Positions 8,126-18,365 of a stretch of DNA of 29,602 nucleotides are shown one piece after another. Made by a program: the position numbers and the translations under genes. This DNA is from Phellopilus nigrolimitatus (taxonomy: Eukaryota; Basidiomycota; Agaricomycetes; Hymenochaetales; Hymenochaetaceae). Where the stretch lies: positions 1 through 29,602 of the forward strand of contig JAJOHG010000316.1 of NCBI GenBank assembly GCA_021029095.1. Reading direction: 5' to 3'. The notes beneath the pieces are model-generated. The model saw nothing but the letters and a program-made list of their open reading frames with translations. It was not told the origin of the DNA and made no database searches. Position 1 is the stretch's first letter; each line of letters starts with the position of its first letter.

Positions 8126-11100
8126 CTAAACCAGCTTGTCCGTCGGCGACGGCGACAGCTGCCCGCCAGGCCTGAACAGCGCCTCGAACTCCTCCGTCGT
8201 CTGCCCGATGACGCCGAAGGCGCCCTGCAGCGTCCGCCCGAGGTAGTCCAGCTCCTGGATCACGCTCTTCATCGTCAGCGCGTACGCAAAATACAGCAGC
8301 TGCCGCGAGCCACGCACGTCCCGGTTCTTCACGACGTCCAGTTTCCGGATCGCCTCCACCTAATGCCGGCCGTCACGTTGAAGACTGAGTCTTCCATTTC
8401 AAGGAAGAAGAGAAAAGAACACCCACGAGTCTCTGCCTCGACTTTTCCGCGGGAGGGAGATAGGGAGGTAGCGGCGTCTTTAAGCTGAACGCAGCCGAAA
8501 GAACAGAGAAGTACAAGATGATATTTCCGACCATCTCTCTTCGCTCTCGGTTCACGGGAAGCACAAAATCGCGCCTGACAGACTAAGAAGGCACCGATAT
8601 CAGCCTAAACCAATTATATAAATACAAGTAAGAATGACGCTTACCGTGAACCTAATATTCCCACCGCATGAACGAATACGTAAGATAGATAGATGAAGCA
8701 TATAAATGGTTCGACGTACCATTCCTCGCGTGTAGTAACACAGCGCATGCTATGCAGCTTGTCCAGTATGGTCTGCAGGCTCGTCAAGATCGACCGATAC
8801 ATCTTGACCGGGAAAGGGCCTTTTAGGCGCGGCTCGTGCTGCGCCTGTGCGAGCAGACCCTGGAGCTCGATCAGTTTGATCTGCAAATGTAGCTCCCTGA
8901 ACAGCGGGAGTCAATTAAACTCGACGCAAAAGGAACAATTTGATAATCAAGTACATACATTGCCATGAAAGTCTGTATCGAGTCATTAAGCTTTGCACTG
9001 ATCGACTTGGGCAACAGCACCGACGTCTCTGTCGAGCTATCCTCAGCCGCACTCGACCCATTCCCGTTATGAGGAATAAAGCTGTGCTCGACGCCGTTCA
9101 GTGCATCACTCGCGTCGTTCAGCAAGTTGACCTGCGATGACGATACGTGGACAGGGATGCCAGAGTTAGCAGCGACGAGGTGCGTGTAGAGCCATCCCAT
9201 ATTTAGACAGAACCTGGAAGAGAAACAGCCGAGTCAACAACAGCGTTTATTCGGATCTGGTGGAAAGGTTCTCAACTCGCTCAATGCATTCCCCAGCTCT
9301 CGGCGCGCCTCCGCAGGCCACCAGAGACGCGATACCAGCCCTGCATACACGACGCCGATGATGACAGACGCCGATCTATGATATGCTATCTCCACCACCG
9401 AAACATCCCGCTCGCGCACATTATAGCTTACTCCCGAATTGTTTACATTAGCTTTTTTTTTGCCGACAATCGAAAGCAAGGGGTTCGGTTACGCACGAGT
9501 ACAAGCATGTCAGATTATAAGTCAGGAGAACGAAGCGCCCGCTAGACGCATACTGCGGCTTCGAGACGATGTAATAAAAGCAAGGGATGGAATAAAAGAA
9601 GCCGAAGACGGATAACGCGATCGGGTTCTCCGGGAATAACGAGTAAACAACGGCCGCTACGACGGCGCCGAGTCTAGTGGGACATTTAGCGTAACATAAC
9701 CAGCATAGCGAACACAGAAAATGATTCTTACAAGGTACCAAGGACACGATGAAGACTCAAAAAGTTCGTCTTTTAGGTCCAATATTCGAAATGAGAATCA
9801 GCCATAGGACAAAAGGGCTGATTACTCACCGCTCCGATAGTAGGTGACATGACAACAAAAAACTGTCATCATCGAGTCGTCAACAAACTTGTACTTCTGC
9901 GGATAAAATAACAAAAAGAGATACAACGCACCGAGATGAGGGCCCACTCCCCGCGATACTCAACGAAGGTCGGTCGCGTGCGGTCGAAGAACGCCGGCGC
10001 CGCAAGGATCGCCGTCGCCATGCCTGCTTTGAATGCGTGCTTGACGTTGCGTTCCTTCAGCTTCCCGCCCAGCCGCCAGAACCACTGGCCGACGCGCACG
10101 CGGGCACTCAGATTCTCGCCGCTCGGTGTCAGCACGGTGTTCGGTGCATGCGGCCGGACCTTCGGGAATACGGCAGGGCGGTGCGCCGCTTGCGTCTGGA
10201 TGAACGACGCTGCAATAGGAGAGTAGAATGAGATGAGAATACGCGAATGAAACCAGAAGAACCACGGACAGAAACGCTTTCTCAGAGTCGGCCTCTTTCC
10301 GACATGCGGGGCTTTAAATATCCTCCCCCTACACCCAAAGCATGAGAAGAACCGATCGAATCGGCGCCACCAACGCTGCTCCCCTTTAACGCGTTCGATG
10401 GCATAGATGCGGCTCATCGCATCCACAAGCGCCGTCAGTTCCTTCGAAAACTCCTGGAGGGTGAAAATGAAACTACAACCGTTGTCAATACACATAATGT
10501 CCCTCTCACTAATAACCACACGCTTACAAATAGACCAAGAACACGGTTTCGTCCGCACCAGAGCGCTTCAGCAGCCCATTGTAATTGTCATTGTCACCGC
10601 CATCGTCGCTTTCGGCTTTGTTCAGTAATGCCAGCGCCGTCGCGGATGCCGAAAACGACTGCGACGCTAGCACTTCGCTGCTTCGGTAGACGCGCAGAAC
10701 GGCCTGGTTGGACGTGCTCTCGAACGTGAAGAGCGCGCGCTGTATGTCCTCTGTGAGCTGGAAGAACCTGCGCGGTTCGCTCGCGCCCGCGTGCTGCCGC
10801 TGCGCAAATGCCTCACGCAAGCGTTTCAGCGTGTTCGCGCACGTATCCTAGAAAGCAGAATGAATACATATATATAACTGGCGAAACACGAAACACACAG
10901 AGAGCGCGTTCAGCGGCGGGCCCATGTCGTCGACGAGCTCGCTGAATATCACCGCCGCAGCCTGCAGCGCCGCCGCCTCCTCCCCGCCGACGCGCTTGCC
11001 CTTCCTTATATCGGGCTCGCTGCCCTTCAGCACGATGCGCCCGTCACGCGCCGCCTGCGCGAGCTCAAGCTGGAGACGCGTGCCGCTGCGCAGCCCGTTC

Positions 11101-12711
11101 AGGTGCTGCGCGAGGCGTTGCATGCAGTCTACCGCGTCCTCGTACGCCTGCGTCATTTCCACGCTCCCGCCGTTGCCGGGGATGCGCCATTCAGTACGCG
11201 CCTCGGCGAGGCTCTTCTGCAGGCTCGTGAAGCTCGTCTGGTGGCTGTCGACCGCACGCTGCAGGCGCCCCTGAGAGGCCACGGGCCCTGCATCCGCGTC
11301 CTCTAGCAGAAAGGTGCGCGTGAGCAGGGAGAGGAGCATCGCGAACGAGTCAAGGGTGCGCGACATGTTACTCTGGAGGCCCGTCGCGGCCTTTTGCGGC
11401 CAGAGCACGTAACAGACGACATTTGAGACAAGCGAGCCAATGATAATGATGGCTGAAACCTGCAGGAGCGTGAACAGCCCGCCTTCTTTCACCACTCTGT
11501 ATAAGGGCACTGCTTATTAGCCAAATGTTTGAACTTCCTCGGTAAAGCTTTTTTTTTTTTTCTCACACAACGAAAAGAATGATGGTCGTCATGCTGCAAG
11601 CTAGTATTGCATCTCAGTGTTTGTAGCGAACAGGAGATAAGGATAGAAGCTAGTACCCGTATTGAAGGTCGGTTTGGCCATCCACACCTTCATCCACGCG
11701 ACGGCGGTCATACCGAGACCAATCCATACGATAACGACTAAATCCGCAAGCCATTCCCAGCCGGGCTTCACGTCGATCCACCAGAACATGCCCATGCTCC
11801 CCAAGCCGACGAACGCAGCCCACGCGAGCCCGAAGAGACAAAAGAGGTCGGCTTCGAGCATCGCGCCATATGTCTTGGCTGGGTTGAAGTATACAGCACT
11901 AAAAACGCGTAAGCAAAATAAATAAAGTGCAGGTAAGGACTTACACGGTTGCGACCATATGCCCAGAAGGAGACGGTATTTTGCTTCCGTCAGATGTTAT
12001 GTCACCGATGAGATGCGATAAAGGGGGTACAAAGGTAAACAAAGACGCAATGAAGTAAGCTACAGCACATTTGAGGATGTTTCGATAGAGGACCGGTATA
12101 TCAGGTATTGAAACCCAGCGAGATTTATTCGGCTCTTCAGGCGGAGGGGTCGATGGCGCAGAGCTCTCATAGCGTTCAGTCGCATCGGAATCGTAGTCAG
12201 ATTCCGTCGTATCGGTCGTGTCATGTTGCGGGAAGAAATCCTCCGCGGGAGACTGAACAATAGACGTACGTGCACGGGGGCCTCCCTCTCCTTCCAAGAT
12301 TGAGTCTGGCCGACTGCTCGTTGTCGCCGCGGTTGAGAACGAAGTGTCGAGCACACTCGGACGAGAGACGCGTTTCTTGGTCCTCTGCGACGCCCCCGGA
12401 CTCCTCAACTGCCCTTCGTTCTCCATAAGTTGCTCGAATACACTCCATTGCCGCTCTGGGGGTCGTGTAGTTTTGCTCCTTTGTAAAAACGACCGCCGTG
12501 GTGAGTCTGGCTGTGCGGCGGCAGCGACGGTCTGAAGACCCAAGCTCGGTCTTGAAGGTTTTTTTGGCATCACAGGAGTATCCACTGCAATAGGCGAGTC
12601 CTCTTGTACCCGCAGAGACTGTCGCGGCGTTCTATCGTCGCCATCGTCTTCTTCGCCAGTCCTTGAGGAACTTGACTGCCCAAAGTCGTCGCCACCGGGC
12701 CTCGTGGTCAT
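8126..12711 (-). CDS. ArAE/FUSC-family integral membrane protein (BRE4-like, DUF2421), 16 exons
   Basis: Exons in order: 12711-11945, 11898-11657, 11600-11567, 11496-10899, 10847-10528, 10472-10270, 10209-9932, 9862-9830, 9769-9732, 9673-9497, 9426-9277, 9213-8959, 8896-8720, 8651-8645, 8582-8427, 8359-8126. All introns are GT-AG and the frame closes at 1222 residues. Residues 1-205 are Ser/Pro-rich and probably disordered. A first membrane block (about 208-380) contains ILKCAVAYFIASLF, PSGHMVATVAVYFNPAKTYG and LLQVSAIIIIGSLVSNVVCY. A second block (about 790-935) contains AGMATAILAAPAFF, WALISFFVVMSPTIGATNF and LGAVVAAVVYSLFP. The C-terminal cytosolic part includes FVLPVNRERREMVGN and VVKNRDVRGSRQLLYFAYAL, typical of the DUF2421 region. 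The family has a 6TM + 6TM layout, and yeast BRE4 is linked to brefeldin A sensitivity; the substrate is unknown. The 60-bp intron 10210-10269 has no in-frame stop, so its retention would only add 20 residues. Family assignment is from remembered homologues. Confidence 0.85.
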
Positions 12712-12829
12712 GCCAGATGTTCCTTAGCGCTCTCGAGCTCGATTAATATAATGGCTAAATGTAACGTTGCAGCAGAAACAGACTCCAGATGAAAATTCCC
12801 AGCAAGAACTCTCCAGAACACCTGTCGGG

Positions 12830-12837
12830 TTTTTAAA
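12830..12837 (-). promoter_or_regulatory. TATA-like box for the FUSC-family gene
   Basis: On the minus strand CTTTAAAAAC lies about 120 bp upstream of the ATG at 12711. The sequence is only an approximate TATA match. Confidence 0.3.
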
Positions 12838-12980
12838 GGTCGCAGAAGGAAGCGAGCAGTTCAGCGTGCGCAGTGACGCGTCGCGATCATGTCACGCGTC
12901 CAAACGTGTCGTGTAAATCCTAAATTAAAGCTCCGCGAAAGTCCTGCACGTGCATGACAAACCGTATTAGGAACATTCCT

Positions 12981-13300
12981 CCCACAACGCACGGACCATC
13001 CACAGATCGTATAAAGTCCCGAGCGCTCGCATTCCTGTTTCCCTAGAACATACTCAGCTAGGATCTATTTTATAGAAACTAACTCGAGTCTCGCATGTTT
13101 ACACATGCCACATCCTTCAAATCCAGTAGATGACATCCGCGTTGCCTCGTTATACTGAGAACTACGCTCCTTGTGAGCTCGAGGACGTTTGGTTCGTTTT
13201 ACTGCGCTTGCCTTTTCGGGGGCCCGTGGTCAACTTACCAGCGAGAGCAGCGTTTGTCTGATGGATTTCTTTTCTTCTTTGTTATTTTTATACATGTTTC
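12981..13300 (+). repeat. Inverted duplication, arm A distal block
   Basis: This block of about 320 bp is the reverse complement, with scattered differences, of 28236-28553. Shared landmarks are ACGCACGGACCATCCACAGA, GAGCGCTCGCATT, ACTCAGCTAGGATCTATTTT, ATAGAAACTAACTCGAG, CACATCCTTCAAATCCAGTA, GAGCTCGAGGACGTTTGGTT and the motif CAGCGTTTGTCTGATGGATT (CAG reads TAG in arm B). In the direction of the downstream small gene it holds a TATA box (GTATAAAG, 13009-13016) and, 80 bp on, an ATG at 13095 whose frame meets a TGA at codon 13. The same frame is otherwise open for more than 50 further codons. In arm B that codon is CGA, so the frame there is open for 51 codons (28440-28285). It may therefore be a decayed small gene or an upstream promoter. 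Confidence 0.8.
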
Positions 13301-13578
13301 ATAGCTCCGCATAATTGAATTGGAACTTGTTCAGCAACTCCCTGTGTGCCGAAAATGTGAATGACTTTATTTCAGAAGGCTGATGGCATGTGAAGTTATT
13401 GATTTTGTGGAGCACAATATTTGTCTATTGTATTGTCTTCGTGTCGAACCTCGTATTAGTTCGTAATAATGACGAAAAGTCTCGGATATCGGGAATTGCC
13501 TTATTTGGAAAATTATTGGAGTCGGGATGGCGGATGTCTCATTCACACCACGTACTTACTTACCCCACAGCAATGGTC
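13301..13578. other. Spacer in arm A between the distal block and the small-gene promoter
   Basis: AT-rich sequence that has little obvious similarity to the corresponding spacer in arm B (about 28007-28235). No gene was seen. Confidence 0.4.
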
Positions 13579-13586
13579 TATATAAT
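13579..13586 (+). promoter_or_regulatory. TATA box for the small gene of arm A
   Basis: CAATGGTCTATATAATAT lies about 80 bp upstream of the ATG at 13665. The paralogue at 27921 has CAATGGAATATAAAG at the same distance, and both share TCAAGTTT and a TATAT run just before CCATGTCC, so this proximal promoter is conserved between the duplicates. Confidence 0.6.
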
Positions 13587-13664
13587 ATCGAACTATAGGA
13601 CAGTGAGCGTATATCTTCGTCTATTTACCACCTTCAAGTTTGTTCCTGCGTATATCTCTTCACC

Positions 13665-14051
13665 ATGTCCTCGAAAGCCTCCTCCATCCATTCAAACTCC
13701 AGCTCTGAGCTCCAGTCCCTCCTCCGCCAGTGCGGACAGATGGAGGTGCGCGCACTCGCAGCTCGGATAGACGAAATCCACGCTGCCACCGTAGCCATGT
13801 CTTCCGCGCGAACGAGCTCATGCGCCAAGTCGGCGACGCGTGCGCTCCAGGAGCTCGAAAGACGCAATCGGGCGGGCGGACAACGTACACGAATTCACAC
13901 TTCCGAGTTAAACGATGGCAGTGCGAAAGTGCATGGACGCATAAATTCGACGCACGATCGTAAAGATATTAAACAGAGGTGGGTTCCCGAACGACGTATT
14001 CCTTTGCCAAAGGCTGAACAACGGTTTTTCTTGCGTCGCTTGCATGTATAG
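13665..14051 (+). CDS. Small uncharacterised protein of the inverted duplication, copy A
   Basis: An open frame of 128 residues. Its first 65 or so residues align with the product at 27921-27529 on the other strand: MSSK at the start, SIHSN, ELQSLL (copy B FQSLL), then MEVRALAARIDEIH against MRAIAARISQID, and SCAKSATRALQ against SYAKYATRVLQ. The C-terminal half, rich in Arg and Lys, does not align well, so either an intron is missed near 13880 or this end has decayed. The conserved part is probably helical. A similar RI..ID helix precedes F-boxes in many agaricomycete F-box proteins, but no F-box is visible, so that link is only a guess. The start is supported by the conserved TATA box and leader. 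Its function is unknown. Confidence 0.55.
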   Translation: MSSKASSIHSNSSSELQSLLRQCGQMEVRALAARIDEIHAATVAMSSARTSSCAKSATRALQELERRNRAGGQRTRIHTSELNDGSAKVHGRINSTHDRKDIKQRWVPERRIPLPKAEQRFFLRRLHV

Positions 14052-15740
14052 GTTCGATTATGTCGTACCAGAACACGCCTCGCGCAGCATCTATTTTTCC
14101 AGGCTGTTCCTTTCTTGAAACAAACTTGCTTCTTTTCTTCTGGGTTTCCTTCGATGTTTTATTTCTGTTTGTTCGTTTCTTTCTCGGATTTATCCTGACC
14201 CATTGGTTTCTTTTATTCGGTCTGCTTGTTGCATGATGCTAGCTCTGTAAAGTTCTGTAGAATGTTTATACGATCCGACTCAAAGCATTGTTTATAAGGA
14301 CCGATAGAGCAGAATATTGGTCTCGGAGTTGAAGACTTAGGTTCGAGCGAAGTCAACGCGAGGACAGTCCAAGTAGTTCTCGAAACACACTTCGATCTCA
14401 CTTGGCATCTTGTATGTAAACACACGAATCCACAATTTGGTCAGCCTCGCCAAATACAAGCAGAGGAAACCACTTACGATTTTAAAGCGGTGATGTGCAG
14501 ACGAAACCTTGAGCCAGAAGACGAACGGAAATTATACCAACATATCACGTACATGCACCACTCCACACAGCCTGGGCTTATCACGCGGAAATAGTAGACT
14601 CCGAACCTTGTACTGTTCAATTCAGATATCCATCTAATATTGGTGCAAACTAAATGTTACTGACCCTCCCGTGTCCCTCATTCATTAACAGGAGACTCTG
14701 TGACTGTCTGGAGATCTTCAATGAGCTTTTTGGTCTTTTCTTCGGTAATATATCGCGTCTAGTCAGGCTATCAAGGCATAGCAATAATTAGTCTCGGTCG
14801 GAACTTACACGGTCATGTGTCCGTCGAACGGACTGACCACAAAGTGCATAGAACAATTTGGCGACAAGGCTGATGGGAACAGCCCACGGATTCCTCATTA
14901 AATGCCTCGAGGTCAGTACGAGATGCGCATCGAATACAGAGAGCGACCTGTCAGAGAGTTCAGTAACGAGGGGGAAAGGAAGAAACCCTTCGAGCGTTGT
15001 AGCTCGACTTCTTCGATATCTTTTGAGTAAAGTGCGTCAGACGTATTCTTGGGTCAACAGTTTCCAGGACGCTGCAAAGATAGGCCTTATATATGTCTAT
15101 CACCTTGACGCTACAAATCGCAGGGCCTGCTCACAATTTGTGTTCAGAACCTAAAGCCAGGGCCATTAATAATCAATACTGAGCACGGTGATTGACCGCT
15201 TTAACCAGACATAACTAGAGACATCGCGATAAGAAAGCCGCTCATGCCAAAGTAATTATTGTTAGCTTGGGTGTTGACAGGTCAAGGCAACTGTGAACAG
15301 AATGCAATGACACGTTAGTACACACGTTCGAGCGCGTCGAAATCGGCCTGGACTGTCTCAAAGACGGAGTGTAAAGATTATTCATCTCGGGTATCGGAAC
15401 CTTGAAGAGGATTAAAATACAAAATACAAGCATAGTCGAGCCATAGCACTCGATAAAGTACATAAACTATCATAGAGGCACAGCAGCCGAGTCTAAATAT
15501 TCGGGCTTTTTAAGAAACTTAGGACTGGTGGGAAGTGGAAGTATTTCGTATCTGCACGCGTCGGCGTCGAAAGGAATCAAATTTGCGAGGTGTCTGGTGT
15601 CTGCAGGGGTCGCAGAAAGAAAAAAAGAAAGAAAGAAAAAAGAAAGAAAGAAAGAAAGAAAAAAAAAAAGAGAAATCTTGGGAGATATTCACACGTGATT
15701 TATAAAGCCCCTTTGAAGACCGTGCATGTCACTGGCGCGT
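14052..15740. other. Long intergenic region
   Basis: About 1.7 kb between the small gene and the 3' end of the DOMON-b561 gene. Open frames are short and lack recognisable domains, and none could be linked by convincing splice sites. The region holds the purine microsatellite at 15613-15671. No RNA gene was recognised. Confidence 0.5.
15613..15671 (+). repeat. Purine (GAAA)n microsatellite
   Basis: An imperfect run of AGAAAGAAAGAAA-type units ending in an A-rich tract, pure purine on the plus strand, shortly beyond the 3' end of the DOMON-b561 gene. Confidence 0.85.
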
Positions 15741-17714
15741 CTACGAAGTGGTCTTATGGATGCTCGGAGGCAGCGCCGCTCTCGGCAGACCCCTCTCGCG
15801 CATTTCTACCTGGCCAGCGCCCGACGTGGCGCTCCCTGGTCGTCTCGTCTTGCTGCGCGCAGAGGAGAACGACGGCACCTTGGACACAGAACGCGTATGC
15901 GTGCGTGAGGAGCGCGAAGAGTCGCGGCGGTTGCGGCGGCCCACCGGTGTAAGCCCGACCTCATCCGAGTCGGGGTCGCCACCATCCACGATTGAGCCGC
16001 GCTCGTCGTCGTGGTAGCGCTCGCTGGCCTTGGGGTGCTCACTTTTCTCGGGCGCGGCAGTCGATGGTCCGTTGTTGCCGAGATCTCGGGTCTGAAATGC
16101 GGGATGCGGGAGCGGCTTGAGCGGGACACCTGCACCGGTCTGAGCACTACGCTCTTGTTTGTACTGGCGGGGAAGGAGGGAGACACCAGCGAAGTAAAGG
16201 ATGGGAAGCAGCTGGCAAACGAGAAACCAATCAGCAAAGAAAGTGAGAAAGATAATAAGTGCAACTCACCACAACCCAAACTATCCAAGCGATGTTCACA
16301 CCGTTCGGTACGGCACCTCGTCCCGTCGTTTTCTGCCACTCCTCATGGTATCCCGTTCGCACCTGGTAAAATGACAGCGCAATCACAAGCAAGCCCAACA
16401 CTGCGTGCCCATAGTTCTGCGGCGGCCTCTTCTCGCCGACCGGAGTCCCCGTCGCAAAGTCGATTTTAGGCCTCGGCTTGACAAAGTGGATGATGCCGCC
16501 GAGAGAGCACTGCAGGAGGTACAGCACGAAGATGACGATCCCCCACTTTTTGTGGTCGTCATCAAGATGCGGCGCTCCTGACTCACTGACCGCGCCGATG
16601 CCTAGCCCAAGGCCGGCGACGATGAGCGGCCCAGTGATGAAGAACTGAATAATCCAGTGGCATTTGAACCAATGCCGCGAGAAAGTCCGAAGCCATCGCG
16701 CGAGCAGCGCGCCCAAGGGCAGAAGAATCAAAAATGCGATGCCCAAGAGCACTGCATGTGCGATGACAAGCTTCTGGAACGGCAAAAGAGGTGTGGAGGA
16801 GCTACCAGAGGAATTTGAGCCGCTGTTAGCGGGATTTGTCGCAGATGAGCCGGAAGAGAGCGCCTTGGTGAGGTCCAAAGAAAGCGTTCCAGACTCGGAG
16901 TGTTGTTCCAGAGTTGCGTCAGTTGCAGAAGAGCCGGGGTTGGTAGTTCCAAACGCCCAGATGATGCTCTGCGTTGTGTCGCTATTCGCCTGTGAGACCG
17001 ACAAAGTACACATCAATGATTTGCTCCAAGCGATACACTACCGGACTAAAGAGAATGATGGGAGAACTATAAAACATACCGGTATACTATAGCCAAACTT
17101 GGGGTTCGAACCAGTGGCGCTATTGAGGCTTGGCACGGACGTCGCAACGCGCGGTGGCGAAGAGACTACGGTAGGCATTACTTCAGCGGGAGCCGAACGC
17201 TGCGAAAGTGTTACAGAGCCATCAGAGTTCGACCACATGATGACCATGGGCGAATTTGCCATCTGCGACCCAAAGCCCCTAGAAGCCAACGGTATAACTA
17301 TCGCGAGCAAAGAATGAAGACAAAGCAAAAGTAACTAACATGGCCATCCACCCAAGAGTCTGAGAGCCCGTGCTCTGAAGCACATACTCGACAGTCGAAC
17401 CATTCACGACGGCGGAGACACACATCAACTATGTGGGGATTCCAAAAGTAGAGACGCGTCGTCCGCATTTAGTATACACGCATAAGATTAGACGCCGACG
17501 AGCAACATACGTCTGTGCATTGCGAGTCGCCTGTGAGCCCCGTTAGGTTACCTGAGAACCCGGCGGACGTAGCGCTGTTTGATGCTGACGACGTCGGGGA
17601 CGGAGTAGCTGACGAACTGTCATTGTCGTCATCGTTTCCGCCGCCACCGTTCTTCGCAAAGACTGAAGCGAGGATTGGAAAGAGACCATAAACCAACAAT
17701 GTTGAGAGACGCAT
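15741..17714 (-). CDS. DOMON domain-cytochrome b561 membrane protein
   Basis: Exons: 17714-17511, 17428-17340, 17278-17080, 16989-16270, 16211-15741. The introns are all GT-AG and the product is 560 residues. Residues 1-20 form a signal peptide (MRLSTLLVYGLFPILASVFA), followed by a Gly/Asp/Ser-rich linker. A DOMON-type haem or sugar-binding domain spans about 65-185, with CVSAVVNGSTVEYVLQ, GWMAMGFGSQMANSPMVIMW and the ANSDTTQSIIWAFG strand. The b561 part (about 238-415) has five or so membrane segments with His242, His275, His332 and His359, the expected positions of transmembrane haem ligands. The tail is cytosolic, Ser/Arg-rich and probably phosphorylated. The family moves electrons across a membrane, often with a secreted redox partner; the partner here is unknown. 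An upstream ATG at 17768 is in frame, but the signal peptide begins at 17714, so I use 17714. Confidence 0.88.
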
Positions 17715-17769
17715 GTCGCTCAAGGTGGGGAGAGAGGGGAGGGGGGACGAAGACAGAAGCGAGCCCACC

Positions 17770-18365
17770 TAAAGCAGAGAGGCTTAAATCCAGAGGTGGC
17801 ACGCTAGTGACTGTCAAGGGCATTTATACCAGACCGTCATGATTCTTCTTTTAATCATGCTGTGTCCTTATGGAATTAATTGTAACCTTGCAAATTGCAA
17901 ATGACCGCGTTCTTCTCAGACCGACCGAAACAACGCACTAAGCAAGCTTGACTTCTCTTGGCGACCAACCGACAGCCTCGAGTCGGGGTATGTAATATTA
18001 GTCATGGGCATGCAGACATAGAAGTGACAACTCTCCCACACAACGTCTACTGCGCTGGTATCTCCCCAGCGCCATTCGCAGATCTTTTGAGCGGTAGTGG
18101 TCCGCAGTCAAAGGTGAAATGGCCGTCCCTGACCGAGCATCGCCTCGATCAGCGCGGCATGAGAGGAAAATCCACTCAAGCACGATCGTCCTCAGCTTTC
18201 CCACTTGATGTCGTTGTGCTGGTCTTCATATAACTTCATATCTTGTCGGATAGCAAGCCGGTTCTCGAGCATCATAAACCGGTATAGTGTTTGCCGATAA
18301 AAGTAGCACAGATGAAACTGCCGAGTAGAAGTGGTGTTTCAAAATAGAGCTCACCACCGCCCGAC
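17770..18365. other. Intergenic region between the b561 promoter and the API5-like 3' end
   Basis: Contains the promoter of the DOMON-b561 gene on the minus strand (a GGATTTAAGCC TATA-like stretch near 17786). The remainder shows short shadow frames only. Confidence 0.4.

Noticed and set aside
17101..17113. GGGGTTCGAACC resembling a tRNA T-loop
   Set aside because: It lies inside an exon of the DOMON-b561 gene, and no acceptor stem or anticodon arm fits around it.
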